Of a stretch of 45,831 nt of DNA, positions 39,927 to 45,831 are shown piece after piece (the first letter of the stretch is position 1; each line of letters opens with the position of its first letter). Below the pieces are notes generated by a model that searched no databases, was not told the DNA's origin, and worked only from the letters and a program-made list of their open reading frames with translations. The stretch spans positions 1 through 45,831 of the forward strand of contig NZ_JOAI01000052.1 of the NCBI RefSeq assembly GCF_000717715.1, in the 5' to 3' direction. Origin of the DNA: Streptomyces sp. NRRL B-24484 (GTDB lineage Bacteria; Actinomycetota; Actinomycetes; Streptomycetales; Streptomycetaceae). The position numbers and the translations under genes were made by a program.

Positions 39927-41028
39927 GCGGGTCCCTTTCGTGGCTGACCGTGTCGCTGCCGGTCCACGCGGCGGCGAGGGTGACGGCGCGTTCCAGGACG
40001 GCGGGCGGAGTGCCCTCGTCCAGCTCGGCGTTCTCGACGACGAGGGCCGGCGGGCGACGGCGCAGGGCGAGCCGGCCGACGAGGTCGGCGCCGTGCAGGA
40101 CGGGCAGCGCGAAGTAGCCGAACTCCCTTTTGGCGGCCGGCTTGTAGGCCTCCAGCCGGTAGTCCTTGCCGAACAGCCGGAGTTGGCGGTCGCGGGTCCA
40201 GACGAGCGAGTCGAAGGGCGACAGCGGGGTCACGGCGTCCTCGTCGACCTTCTGCCCGGGGTCGGCGCCGGGGGCCAGCCAGGCCGGCTCGCGCCAGCCG
40301 CGGACGGTGCACCGCTCCGCCCCGAGCACGGCGAGGGCGCCCTCGGCCTGGGCCGGACGGAGCCGGAAGTAGTCCGCCACGTCCTTGGTGGTGGCGACGC
40401 CGAGCGCCTCCAGGGCGTGCGCGCACAGCAGCCGCAGGCACGCCTCCTCCGGCAGGTCGGTGTTCAGCAGGTGCTCGGGGACGGCGAGTTCGGGCAGGCA
40501 GTAGACCCGCTCCCAGCGGTCGCGCTCGGCGCAGACGGCGCCGCCGGTGGCGGCCAGCCACTCCAGGGCCCAGCGGAACACCGAGTCCCGCTCCCAGCCG
40601 GTGCCGGCCGTCCGCCCGAAGTCCCTGAGCCGGACCCGGCCGCGGGCGTGCAGGCGCTCCCGCGCGTGGGCCACGGCGGCCGGGTCCACGGCGGGCCCGC
40701 GCCAGCCGTCCGCGAGGATGCGGCGGCGCCGGAAGCCGAACGCCGGCCAGAGGTGGAGCGGGACGAGGGAGAGCGCGTGGGCCATTCCCTCGAAGGAGGT
40801 ACCGGTCTGCGCCGCCGCGCCGAGCGCCGACACCTGATCGGGTGTCACTCCACGGGCGAGCAGGACGAGTTCGTGCGAGCGCCGGACGGCGGACATCGAG
40901 TCGATCTGGAGGCAGCCGAGGCGGGCGAGCACCTCGGCGGCTGTCGGTGCGGCGGGCTCCGCTGGGTGCAGGCCCTGGGCGGCGACCGCGGTGCGGCGCG
41001 CCTCGTCGGTGGTCAGTTCGGCAGTCAC
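39919..41028 (-). CDS. YcaQ/AlkZ-type winged-helix DNA glycosylase
   Basis: 369 aa from ATG 41028, overlapping the upstream gene's stop by 4 nt. It matches the HTH_42/YcaQ family: catalytic LQIDSMSAVRRSHELVLLARG (the Q-hydrophobic-D motif at residues 41-43, as in E. coli YcaQ, rather than the QxQ of azinomycin-resistance AlkZ), FGFRRRRIL, winged-helix DVADYFRLRPAQAEGAL, and the C-terminal block SPFDSLVWTRDRQLRLFGKDYRLEAYKP followed by REFGYFALPVL. Such enzymes excise alkylated bases and can unhook interstrand crosslinks; AlkZ-type members give self-resistance in gene clusters for DNA-alkylating products. Here it is embedded with an oxygenase and an exporter. Confidence 0.92.
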   Translation of the reverse strand: MTAELTTDEARRTAVAAQGLHPAEPAAPTAAEVLARLGCLQIDSMSAVRRSHELVLLARGVTPDQVSALGAAAQTGTSFEGMAHALSLVPLHLWPAFGFRRRRILADGWRGPAVDPAAVAHARERLHARGRVRLRDFGRTAGTGWERDSVFRWALEWLAATGGAVCAERDRWERVYCLPELAVPEHLLNTDLPEEACLRLLCAHALEALGVATTKDVADYFRLRPAQAEGALAVLGAERCTVRGWREPAWLAPGADPGQKVDEDAVTPLSPFDSLVWTRDRQLRLFGKDYRLEAYKPAAKREFGYFALPVLHGADLVGRLALRRRPPALVVENAELDEGTPPAVLERAVTLAAAWTGSDTVSHERDPRD

Positions 41029-41657
41029 GAGTCCCGCAGGGATTCAGGGCCGACGAGGACGATCCGGGCGATCTCCTGTCCTCGGCGGACGTGGACGGTG
41101 GTCCGCGGGCTGACGGCGACGCTGAAGCCGCTCGGCTCCATCCGGCCCAGGGACGCCGCGGTGAGCACTCCGACCTGGACCCCGAGGTCCGGCAGGTCCT
41201 CGGACGGGAAGGTCAGGACGGACAGGGGTGCCACGTCCTCCGGCATCCAGCCCAGACGCCATTCCACCGTGCCCCGCCCGTTGGGGACGAACATACTCCC
41301 CCAGCCGTCGCGTTCGCGGAACTGGTAGAGGTGCAGCCACGGCGGCTTGTCCATGGCCAGCGCCGTACCGCTGCGCAGCCAGACCTCCTGCTTGCCGACG
41401 GCGGCGGCCGCGGCCTCGGCCTCCCCGGCGGAGACCTCCACCTGGGGCAGCGGGGAGAGCGTCACGTCGACGGGGCTGGGGATGCGCCATCCGATGCGCT
41501 GGCCGAGCACCCAGGGCGCGCAGAACTCGGGCTGCCGTGCGGCCCGCAGGAAGCGGAAGCTGTCGCTGTAGAGGCGTTCGCGCTCCTTGGCGGCCTCGAT
41601 GTCGACCGTGCGCCGTTCGGGCAGCAGGGCCCAGGGGTGGAGGGCGTGGAACTTCAT
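41025..41657 (-). CDS. Unrecognised 210-aa protein of the 2OG-oxygenase operon
   Basis: ATG 41657; a GGAAGG lies rather far upstream. Soluble, no signal. The first half, HPWALLPERRTVDIEAAKERERLYSDSFRFLRAARQPEFCAPWVLGQRIGWRIPSPVDVTLSPLPQVEV, has the feel of the DUF6065 group (a P..xGW.I.SPxDV pattern), which I recall only loosely. The C-terminal part (LHLYQFRERDGWGSMFVPNGRGTVEWRLGWMP, then SVAVSPRTTVHVRRGQEIARIVLV) looks beta-rich, perhaps cupin-like. Function unknown; 4-nt overlap with the glycosylase gene. A 7-bp hairpin (41690-41708) lies between it and the beta-propeller gene. Confidence 0.75.
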   Translation of the reverse strand: MKFHALHPWALLPERRTVDIEAAKERERLYSDSFRFLRAARQPEFCAPWVLGQRIGWRIPSPVDVTLSPLPQVEVSAGEAEAAAAAVGKQEVWLRSGTALAMDKPPWLHLYQFRERDGWGSMFVPNGRGTVEWRLGWMPEDVAPLSVLTFPSEDLPDLGVQVGVLTAASLGRMEPSGFSVAVSPRTTVHVRRGQEIARIVLVGPESLRDS

Positions 41658-41736
41658 GCGGGGTGTCGGTGTCCTTCCATGCGTGCGCCGCCGTCGGGTC
41701 CCGACGGCGACGCAGGCGGTGTGCGGTGGACGGGCG

Positions 41737-42804
41737 TCAGCCGGCGGAGCCGACCGAACTGTGCGACATGTGGGCCGCGTCGAGGTCGACGTCGTCGAGG
41801 CTCACCCGGTCGGTGTCGAACAGCGAGACGCTGCAGGGGCCGTAGCCGACCGGGATGTCCGCGAAGACGGGCTCGCGGTCCGGGGAGTCCTGCTCGGCTC
41901 CGAGGTCGACGTCCTCCAGCCGGACGACGGTGATGGCGTGCGGCATGCTGCCGGGCTGGTCGGCGTGCAGGACGGTGCCGCGGGCGAAGGCCGAGGCGTA
42001 GACCGTGAAGTCCCGTTCGTCGACCGCGATGCCGCGGGGAGAGGGGCCGGTGGGCAGGTAGCGGGTGGTCTCGAAGGTCTCCATGTCGATGACGGCGATC
42101 ACCGACTCCCGCTCCAGGGTGACCAGCGCGTACCGGTTGTCCGGGGAGAAGGCGACGGCGCGGCCGCCCTGGCTGGTGACCGGGACCCGCTTCACCACCT
42201 GGTCGGTGGCGAGGTCGATGACGGGCACGTAGTCGACGGAGTTGCAGGCGACGAGCGCGAAGCGGCCGGTGCGGTCGACGTTCAGGCTGTAGGGGTGGGA
42301 GTTCTCCTGGATGCGGATGCGCGCGATCTCGCGGACGTCGGAGGCGTCGCCCTTCCGCAGCCCGGAGATGTCGATCTTGGAGATGTAGCCGGATCCCCAG
42401 ACGGAGACGTAGGCGTGGTCGCCGACGATCGCCATGTGCCGCGGGTCGCGCCCGACGGCGATCCGGGTGATCTCCTCGCGCGACTCCAGGTCGACCACGG
42501 AGACGGTGTTGGAGCCGGAGTTGGAGACCAGCATGTAGCGGTCGCCCGGCAGGATGCCGAGCCCGCGCGGCCCGGAGCCGACGGTGATCCGGGCGACCTC
42601 GCGGTGCGTCAGGGCGTCGATCTCGGAGACCGAGTCGGTGGAGGTGTTGGAGACGAAGCCGCGTCCGTCGCGGGTGAACTTCACGCTGCCGCGCGGCGCG
42701 TTGCCGACGGGGATCGAGGTGACGTGCGTGTAGCCGTCCCCCTCCTTGCGGACGACGCTGATCTGACCGGAATCGGTGTCGGTCGAGTAGATTTCGATGG
42801 CCAC
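41737..42804 (-). CDS. YVTN/YncE-type seven-bladed beta-propeller protein
   Basis: 355 aa from GTG 42804 behind GAGGAG. Blade repeats carry the YVTN signature: FVSNTSTDSVSEIDALTHREVARITVGSGPRGL, MLVSNSGSNTVSVVDLESREEITRIAVGRDPRHM, YVSVWGSGYISKIDI, ALVACNSVDYVPVIDLATDQVVKRVPVTSQGGRAV and ALVTLERESVIAVIDMETFETTRYLPTGPSPRGI. There is no signal peptide, unlike most YncE proteins, so it should act in the cytoplasm, perhaps as a scaffold or ligand-binding propeller. The Asp-rich tail (VSLDDVDLDAAHMSHSS) is unusual. Second gene of the operon. Confidence 0.9.
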   Translation of the reverse strand: MAIEIYSTDTDSGQISVVRKEGDGYTHVTSIPVGNAPRGSVKFTRDGRGFVSNTSTDSVSEIDALTHREVARITVGSGPRGLGILPGDRYMLVSNSGSNTVSVVDLESREEITRIAVGRDPRHMAIVGDHAYVSVWGSGYISKIDISGLRKGDASDVREIARIRIQENSHPYSLNVDRTGRFALVACNSVDYVPVIDLATDQVVKRVPVTSQGGRAVAFSPDNRYALVTLERESVIAVIDMETFETTRYLPTGPSPRGIAVDERDFTVYASAFARGTVLHADQPGSMPHAITVVRLEDVDLGAEQDSPDREPVFADIPVGYGPCSVSLFDTDRVSLDDVDLDAAHMSHSSVGSAG

Positions 42805-42899
42805 AGATTACTCCTCGGAATTGATCGGACGTGCATCTGTGTGCGGTGATCGCGGATCTCCGGCGCAGTGCGGTGCCGGTCGGGTTCGGGATCTCCTTT

Positions 42900-43589
42900 T
42901 CAGTCGCCGGCCGGCTGCAGGGCGACGTTCGCGCTGAAGGAGTAGGCGAGATTCCAAGCGATCGAGATTCTGACGTCGGCGCCCTCGTACGGCGGCACCG
43001 AATGCTTCATCCAGCCCGGCATGAGCAGCAGCGTTCCGGGGCTCGAACCGATCCGCACGGTCCGGCCCTCGTTGGCGAAGCTGATGCCCGGGTCGAAGAA
43101 CTCCACGTTCGCGCGGGGGTCGGCCAGCTCCAGGTCGCAGGGGCCTGCGGAGGCGACGTAGTAGACCGCGGCGATCGCCGTGTTGGGGTGGAAGTGCGCC
43201 GCGTGGTGGTCGCCGCCGCGGTAGATGCTCGCCCAACTGCGGTTCGCCGCGAGGCGGACGTCCGACGCGGCGGGCGCGCCGACGGCCCGGTGGAGCGGTT
43301 CGCCCCGCAGGTTCTCCACGAACGTGCGGGCCGTCCTCAGCACCCACGACGTCAGCCGGTCCACCTCCGGATCGCCCCAGTCCGTCAGGTTCCCCACCGT
43401 CTCGGACTTGAAGGAGAGGTCCTTGATGTCCGCCGCCGACCGGCTCAGCACCGCGGCCGCCAGGTCACCGTTGATTTCCGTGCCGAAAGGGCACGGGATC
43501 TTCGCAACCGGAGTGGCGAAAAGGCTGAGCAGCTTCGCCGGTGAACCTCCCGTCGCCACCGTCTCGTTCTCACGCGTCACATTGATCAA
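42900..43589 (-). CDS. 2OG-Fe(II) oxygenase (TIGR02466-like), first gene of the operon
   Basis: 229 aa. TTG 43589 is preferred (GGGGG at proper spacing); GTG 43580 is an alternative. The double-stranded beta-helix core is visible: WASIYRGGDHHAAHFHPNTAIAAVYYVAS (metal-ligand His among 128-134), DLELADPRANVEFFDP, and SPGTLLLMPGWMKHSVPPYEGADVRISIAWNL with the second metal His (H196) and the 2-oxoglutarate-binding Arg (R207). This pattern fits the TIGR02466 group of putative oxygenases. It would hydroxylate an unknown small molecule or peptide using O2 and 2-oxoglutarate. The four genes downstream are co-directional, with short gaps or overlaps. Confidence 0.88.
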   Translation of the reverse strand: MINVTRENETVATGGSPAKLLSLFATPVAKIPCPFGTEINGDLAAAVLSRSAADIKDLSFKSETVGNLTDWGDPEVDRLTSWVLRTARTFVENLRGEPLHRAVGAPAASDVRLAANRSWASIYRGGDHHAAHFHPNTAIAAVYYVASAGPCDLELADPRANVEFFDPGISFANEGRTVRIGSSPGTLLLMPGWMKHSVPPYEGADVRISIAWNLAYSFSANVALQPAGD

Positions 43590-43677
43590 CTATCTGCCCC
43601 CAGGCGCGCGAACTCGGCGCAATTGATCTTTGATCGTGTGCGGTTCAGCTTATCAACCAGTGTCGAGGACCTGTCAA
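43581..43677 (-). promoter_or_regulatory. Promoter and repeat elements of the 2OG-oxygenase operon
   Basis: On the minus strand TTGACA (43677-43672), 17 bp, GATAAG (43654-43649): a near-consensus vegetative promoter about 50-60 nt before the TTG start. In the leader, ATTGATC occurs at 43622-43628 and 43581-43587 (plus strand), 41 bp apart; the second overlaps TTGATCAA at the start codon, a possible operator. The rest of the 43590-43938 gap contains a 12-bp tandem repeat and a doubtful ORF. Confidence 0.6.
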
Positions 43678-43729
43678 TGCCGATCGGCGAGACCTCACGG
43701 GAACTGCCGATGCGTGTGAATTCTGCGGA

Positions 43730-43942
43730 GTGTGCGCGGAGTCCGGGACGCCGGACGCCGGGTGGCTCTCCGCGCGGGTCCCCGTGGTGCTCTCCGTGGT
43801 GCTCTCCGTGGTCCGTTCCGTGGTGCGTTCCGTGGTCGCCACGGAGGCGGCGGACACCCCGGCCGGGGGAGGCTGTGACCACGGCGATCGAGCCGACAGG
43901 GACCGGCCCGGCCACGGGTCACGACCAGAGGAGCGAGCATGA
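43730..43942 (+). CDS. Doubtful 70-aa ORF overlapping the PPOX-fold gene
   Basis: GTG 43730 to TGA 43942; the stop overlaps the next gene's ATG (ATGA), as in coupled genes. The first 45 codons have strong G/C third positions and encode a Val/Ser-rich hydrophobic run (VPVVLSVVLSVVRSVVRSVV) produced by a 12-bp tandem repeat; the second half has weak codon bias. No ribosome site was seen. Probably chance. Confidence 0.2.
   Translation: MCAESGTPDAGWLSARVPVVLSVVLSVVRSVVRSVVATEAADTPAGGGCDHGDRADRDRPGHGSRPEERA
43782..43841. repeat. 12-bp tandem repeat, five copies
   Basis: CCGTGGTGCTCT twice, then CCGTGGTCCGTT, CCGTGGTGCGTT and CCGTGGTCGCCA, in the divergent region before the PPOX-fold gene. Confidence 0.85.
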
Positions 43943-44442
43943 GCGGAACCCGCGGTCCAGGGCTGAGGTCCGACCTTCCGGACGGGCCGGCGGCGGCCGG
44001 GCCCCGCCCGCGTGACCGACGCCGGGGCGACACCGAGCACCGGCTCGCCCACGACGTCGACGTCTGGGTGGCCAGTGCTTCGGCCGACGGCGGACCGTAC
44101 CTGGTGCCGCTCTCCTTCGACTGGGACGGTGCGGCGCTGCTCGTGGCCACCCCGGCGGACAGCCCCACCGGCCGGAACCTGGCCGCCACCCGGACGGCCA
44201 GGCTCGGCCTCGGCCCCACCCGCGACGTCACGATGATCGACGGCGACGTCGAGGTCCTCGGGACCGACGAACTGACGGAGGAACAGGGCGACCGGTTCGC
44301 CGAACGCACCGGCTTCGACCCGCGAACCCTCACAACTCCCTACCGCTGGTACCGCATCACGCCGCGCCGCATCCAATCCTGGCGCGAGGCCGACGAGTTG
44401 TTCGACCGCACCCTGATGCGGGACGGCCGCTGGCTGGACTGA
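43939..44442 (+). CDS. Pyridoxamine 5'-phosphate oxidase-fold (flavin/F420 split-barrel) protein
   Basis: 167 aa from ATG 43939 behind GAGGAG. The first 35 residues are Arg/Gly/Pro-rich and may be disordered. Then HDVDVWVASASADGGPYLVPLSFDWDGAALLVATPADSPTGRNLAATRTARLGLGPTRDVTMIDGDVEVL is the split-barrel core common to PPOX-like, F420-binding or FMN-binding proteins of actinobacteria, with a closing YRWYRITPRRIQSWREADEL. Probable cytoplasmic cofactor-dependent reductase or oxidase of unknown substrate. Divergent from the 2OG-oxygenase operon. Confidence 0.85.
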   Translation: MSGTRGPGLRSDLPDGPAAAGPRPRDRRRGDTEHRLAHDVDVWVASASADGGPYLVPLSFDWDGAALLVATPADSPTGRNLAATRTARLGLGPTRDVTMIDGDVEVLGTDELTEEQGDRFAERTGFDPRTLTTPYRWYRITPRRIQSWREADELFDRTLMRDGRWLD

Positions 44443-44580
44443 TCGACATCCGGGCGCGCGGCGGGCCACCGCAGCGCCCGGAGCCCCTCCCCCACAGTCC
44501 GGGCCCGGAGCCACCGGGCGGCGGAGTGCCACCGCGGCCGCACGAACCCCACCCGCACCCGTGCACGAGAGGAAACCGAG

Positions 44581-44690
44581 ATGGCGAACACCGAGGAGTC
44601 CGCGCGGAGCAACAGCACCACGGCCGAGAAGTCCTTCGACGGGTTCACCCCCGAGGAGCGCGAGGCCATGAAGGACCACGCCCGTGAGAG
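44581..44690 (+). pseudogene. N-terminal fragment of a DUF1801 protein, cut by an IS
   Basis: ATG 44581 behind GAGAGGAAA. MANTEESARS...EKSFDGFTPEEREAMKDHARE is the standard opening of DUF1801 (iron-chaperone-like) proteins. After about residue 36 homology ends and the frame reads 24 unrelated residues before stopping at 44763. The break at about 44690 marks the left edge of an IS5-type element; the rest of the gene is not in the window. Loss of function is expected. Confidence 0.7.
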
Positions 44691-44789
44691 GGCGTTGGGT
44701 GAGGCTATGTCCGTTTCGTCGTTGCACGTTCGTGTGGGGTCTTCGGGAACCGGTGGCGGTTGAGGCGTCCTCGGTGGTGCGCTGGCGCG

Positions 44790-45618
44790 GTGAGTGAGCG
44801 CAAGGCGTATCCGAGTGACGTGTCCGACGCGCAGTGGTCGCCGATCGAGCCGATCCTGCTGGCCTGGAAGGCCGCGCATCCGTCGAGTTCGGGGCATTCC
44901 GGCAGCTACGAGTACCGGGAGATCATGAACGCGATCTTCTACCAGAACCGGACCGGGTGTCAGTGGGCCTATCTGCCTCACGACCTGCCGCCGAGCTCTG
45001 CGACGTACTACTACTTCCAGACCTGGCGCAAGGACGGCACCGACCAGGCGATCCATGACATCCTGCGTGCCCAGGTCCGGGCCGCGGCCGGGCCGCGCCG
45101 AGGATCCGTCGTTGGTGTCGATGGACACCCAGAGCAACCACGCGGCGGTGAACGTCCCGGCCGCCACGACAGGCAAGGATGCGAATAAGAAGGTTCCAGG
45201 TCGGAAGCGTGGCCTGGCCGTGGATGTCATAGGGCTGATCATCGCGGTCGTCGTGGTGGCGGCCTGCGTCCACGACAACGCCATCGGCAAGCAGCTGCTG
45301 GACAAGGTCGCGCAGGCCGGGACCGTGCAGACCGCCCTGGTCGACCAGGGCTTCAAGTCCAGCGTGGTCGATCACGGCGCCGACCTGGGCATCAAGGTGG
45401 AGATCGTCAAACGCAGCCCCGACGACGTCGGGTTCGTCCCGCAGGCTAAACGCCGGGTATCCGAGCAGGTCAACGGCATCCTGATGTTGCACCGTCGCCT
45501 GGTCCGCGACTACGAGGCACTGCCGGCCAACGCCGAGTCCCGCGTGTACTGGGCGATAACGGCGAACATGTCCCGCAGGCTGACCAAGGAGTCGACGCCG
45601 ACCTGGCGCGGAGCGTAG
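44790..45618 (+). pseudogene. IS5-family DDE transposase with a frameshift
   Basis: Frame 1 (GTG 44790): VSERKAYPSDVSDAQWSPIEPILL ... YREIMNAIFYQNRTGCQWAYLPHDLPPSSATYYYFQTWRKDGTDQAIHDILRAQVR, the DUF4096-type N-terminal domain. Around 45092-45096 the homologous sequence continues in the next frame: RAEDPSLVSMDTQSNHAAVNVPAATTGKDANKKVPGRKRGLAVDVIGLIIAVVVVAACVHDNAIG to the end at 45618. The catalytic set looks intact across the frames: Asp in SMDTQS, Asp in VHDNAIG, Glu in RRVSEQ. One extra base in a GC run (ccgggccgcgcc) explains the shift. It could be a mutation or, less likely, programmed frameshifting, which some IS5 groups use. Confidence 0.8.
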
Positions 45619-45630
45619 GAGGACCCGCCG

Positions 45631-45831
45631 ATGTCACGCACCGCACTGGAGAGGATCGCCGACCGGGAACAGGCGATCGGCGACATCACCGAGCAGCTGT
45701 CCGCCGAGGTCAGCCAGCTCACCGCCCGCCTGGCCGAACTCGACGCGGAACGCGCCGACCTGGCAATCGCCCGCAAAGTCATCCTGTCCCTCGGCGACGA
45801 CGAGCCCACCGGCGACCGGATGCCGGGCCTG
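45631..45831 (+). CDS. IS-linked coiled-coil ORF (3' end outside window)
   Basis: ATG 45631 behind GGAGG, 12 bp after the transposase stop. At least 67 residues: MSRTALERIADREQAIGDITEQLSAEVSQLTARLAELDAERADLAIARKVI. The heptad-like Leu/Ile pattern predicts a long coiled coil. No family recognised; it may be an accessory gene carried by the IS or a helper for the transposase. Confidence 0.6.
   Translation, partial: MSRTALERIADREQAIGDITEQLSAEVSQLTARLAELDAERADLAIARKVILSLGDDEPTGDRMPGL

Larger units (their letters stand above)
44690..45831 (+). mobile_element. IS5-type insertion sequence (right end outside window)
   Basis: Starts where DUF1801 homology stops (about 44690, sequence GAGGGCGTTGGGTGAGG) and continues past the window. 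It contains a frameshifted DDE transposase and a downstream small ORF. The right terminal repeat cannot be seen, so exact ends and target duplication are undetermined. Confidence 0.7.

Noticed and set aside
42805..42899. Gap between the oxygenase and propeller genes, searched for a small peptide gene
   Set aside because: An AAGGAG is present but no frame with a usable start codon follows it; it is more likely spacing within the operon.
43586..43915. Minus-strand ORF ending at the 2OG-oxygenase start, considered as a precursor peptide
   Set aside because: The likely operon promoter (TTGACA/GATAAG) lies inside it and no start codon remains in frame after the expected transcript start.

Overview
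The window is very GC-rich DNA (roughly 70 percent or more by eye) with strong G/C third-position bias, purine-rich Shine-Dalgarno sites, many GTG/TTG starts, several apparently leaderless genes (a TANNNT -10 box 6-7 nt before the ATG) and a high density of TetR regulators and secreted hydrolases. This points to Streptomycetaceae (Streptomyces or Kitasatospora), probably an accessory or arm-like part of the chromosome. No rRNA, tRNA or CRISPR array was seen.

Layout: 1-1360 (-) is a truncated GH54 alpha-L-arabinofuranosidase with a ricin-type lectin tail, behind two LacI-like palindromes and a CGAAACTTTCG box. 1845-5728 holds a small membrane protein, an unrecognised protein, a DUF4240 protein and a DGPF/YCII protein translationally coupled to an ECF42-type sigma factor. 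5745-12450 holds an MBL-fold hydrolase, a GH15 glucoamylase/trehalase-like enzyme, a DHA2-type exporter, a small unknown protein and a secreted S1 serine protease. 13063-20257 holds a STAS protein, an SDR behind a MerR-architecture promoter, an FAD monooxygenase/TetR pair, a VOC protein and a GNAT acetyltransferase. 20321-21136 is a decayed transposase followed by a 14-bp tandem repeat. 21141-27681 holds a DUF1772/TetR pair, a secreted S53 peptidase, a GNAT protein, a HEAT-repeat protein and a SnoaL-like/TetR pair. 28482-31753 is a secreted PA14-GH2-LamG glycosidase with a frameshift before LamG. 31827-35723 holds a TetR/FAD-oxidase pair and a TetR-SDR operon. 36016-38455 holds an orphan solute-binding lipoprotein and an unrecognised 421-aa protein. 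38556-43589 (-) is a tight five-gene operon: 2OG-Fe(II) oxygenase, YVTN beta-propeller, unrecognised protein, YcaQ/AlkZ-type DNA glycosylase and MFS exporter. 43939 to the end holds a PPOX-fold protein and a DUF1801 gene cut by an IS5-type insertion sequence.

Functional themes: (i) plant-polysaccharide and protein degradation (GH54, GH2, GH15, S1 and S53), in which the GH54 and GH2 genes, about 27 kb apart, share a TCCAWCGWTGGA-type palindrome suggesting one LacI-type regulon; (ii) five TetR regulators, each beside a probable target gene and each with visible dyad operators; (iii) the 2OG oxygenase/beta-propeller/DNA-glycosylase/exporter operon, the best candidate for an undescribed system, possibly a small modification or biosynthetic pathway with self-resistance by DNA repair and efflux. 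Convergent gene pairs are separated by strong, often perfect hairpin terminators.
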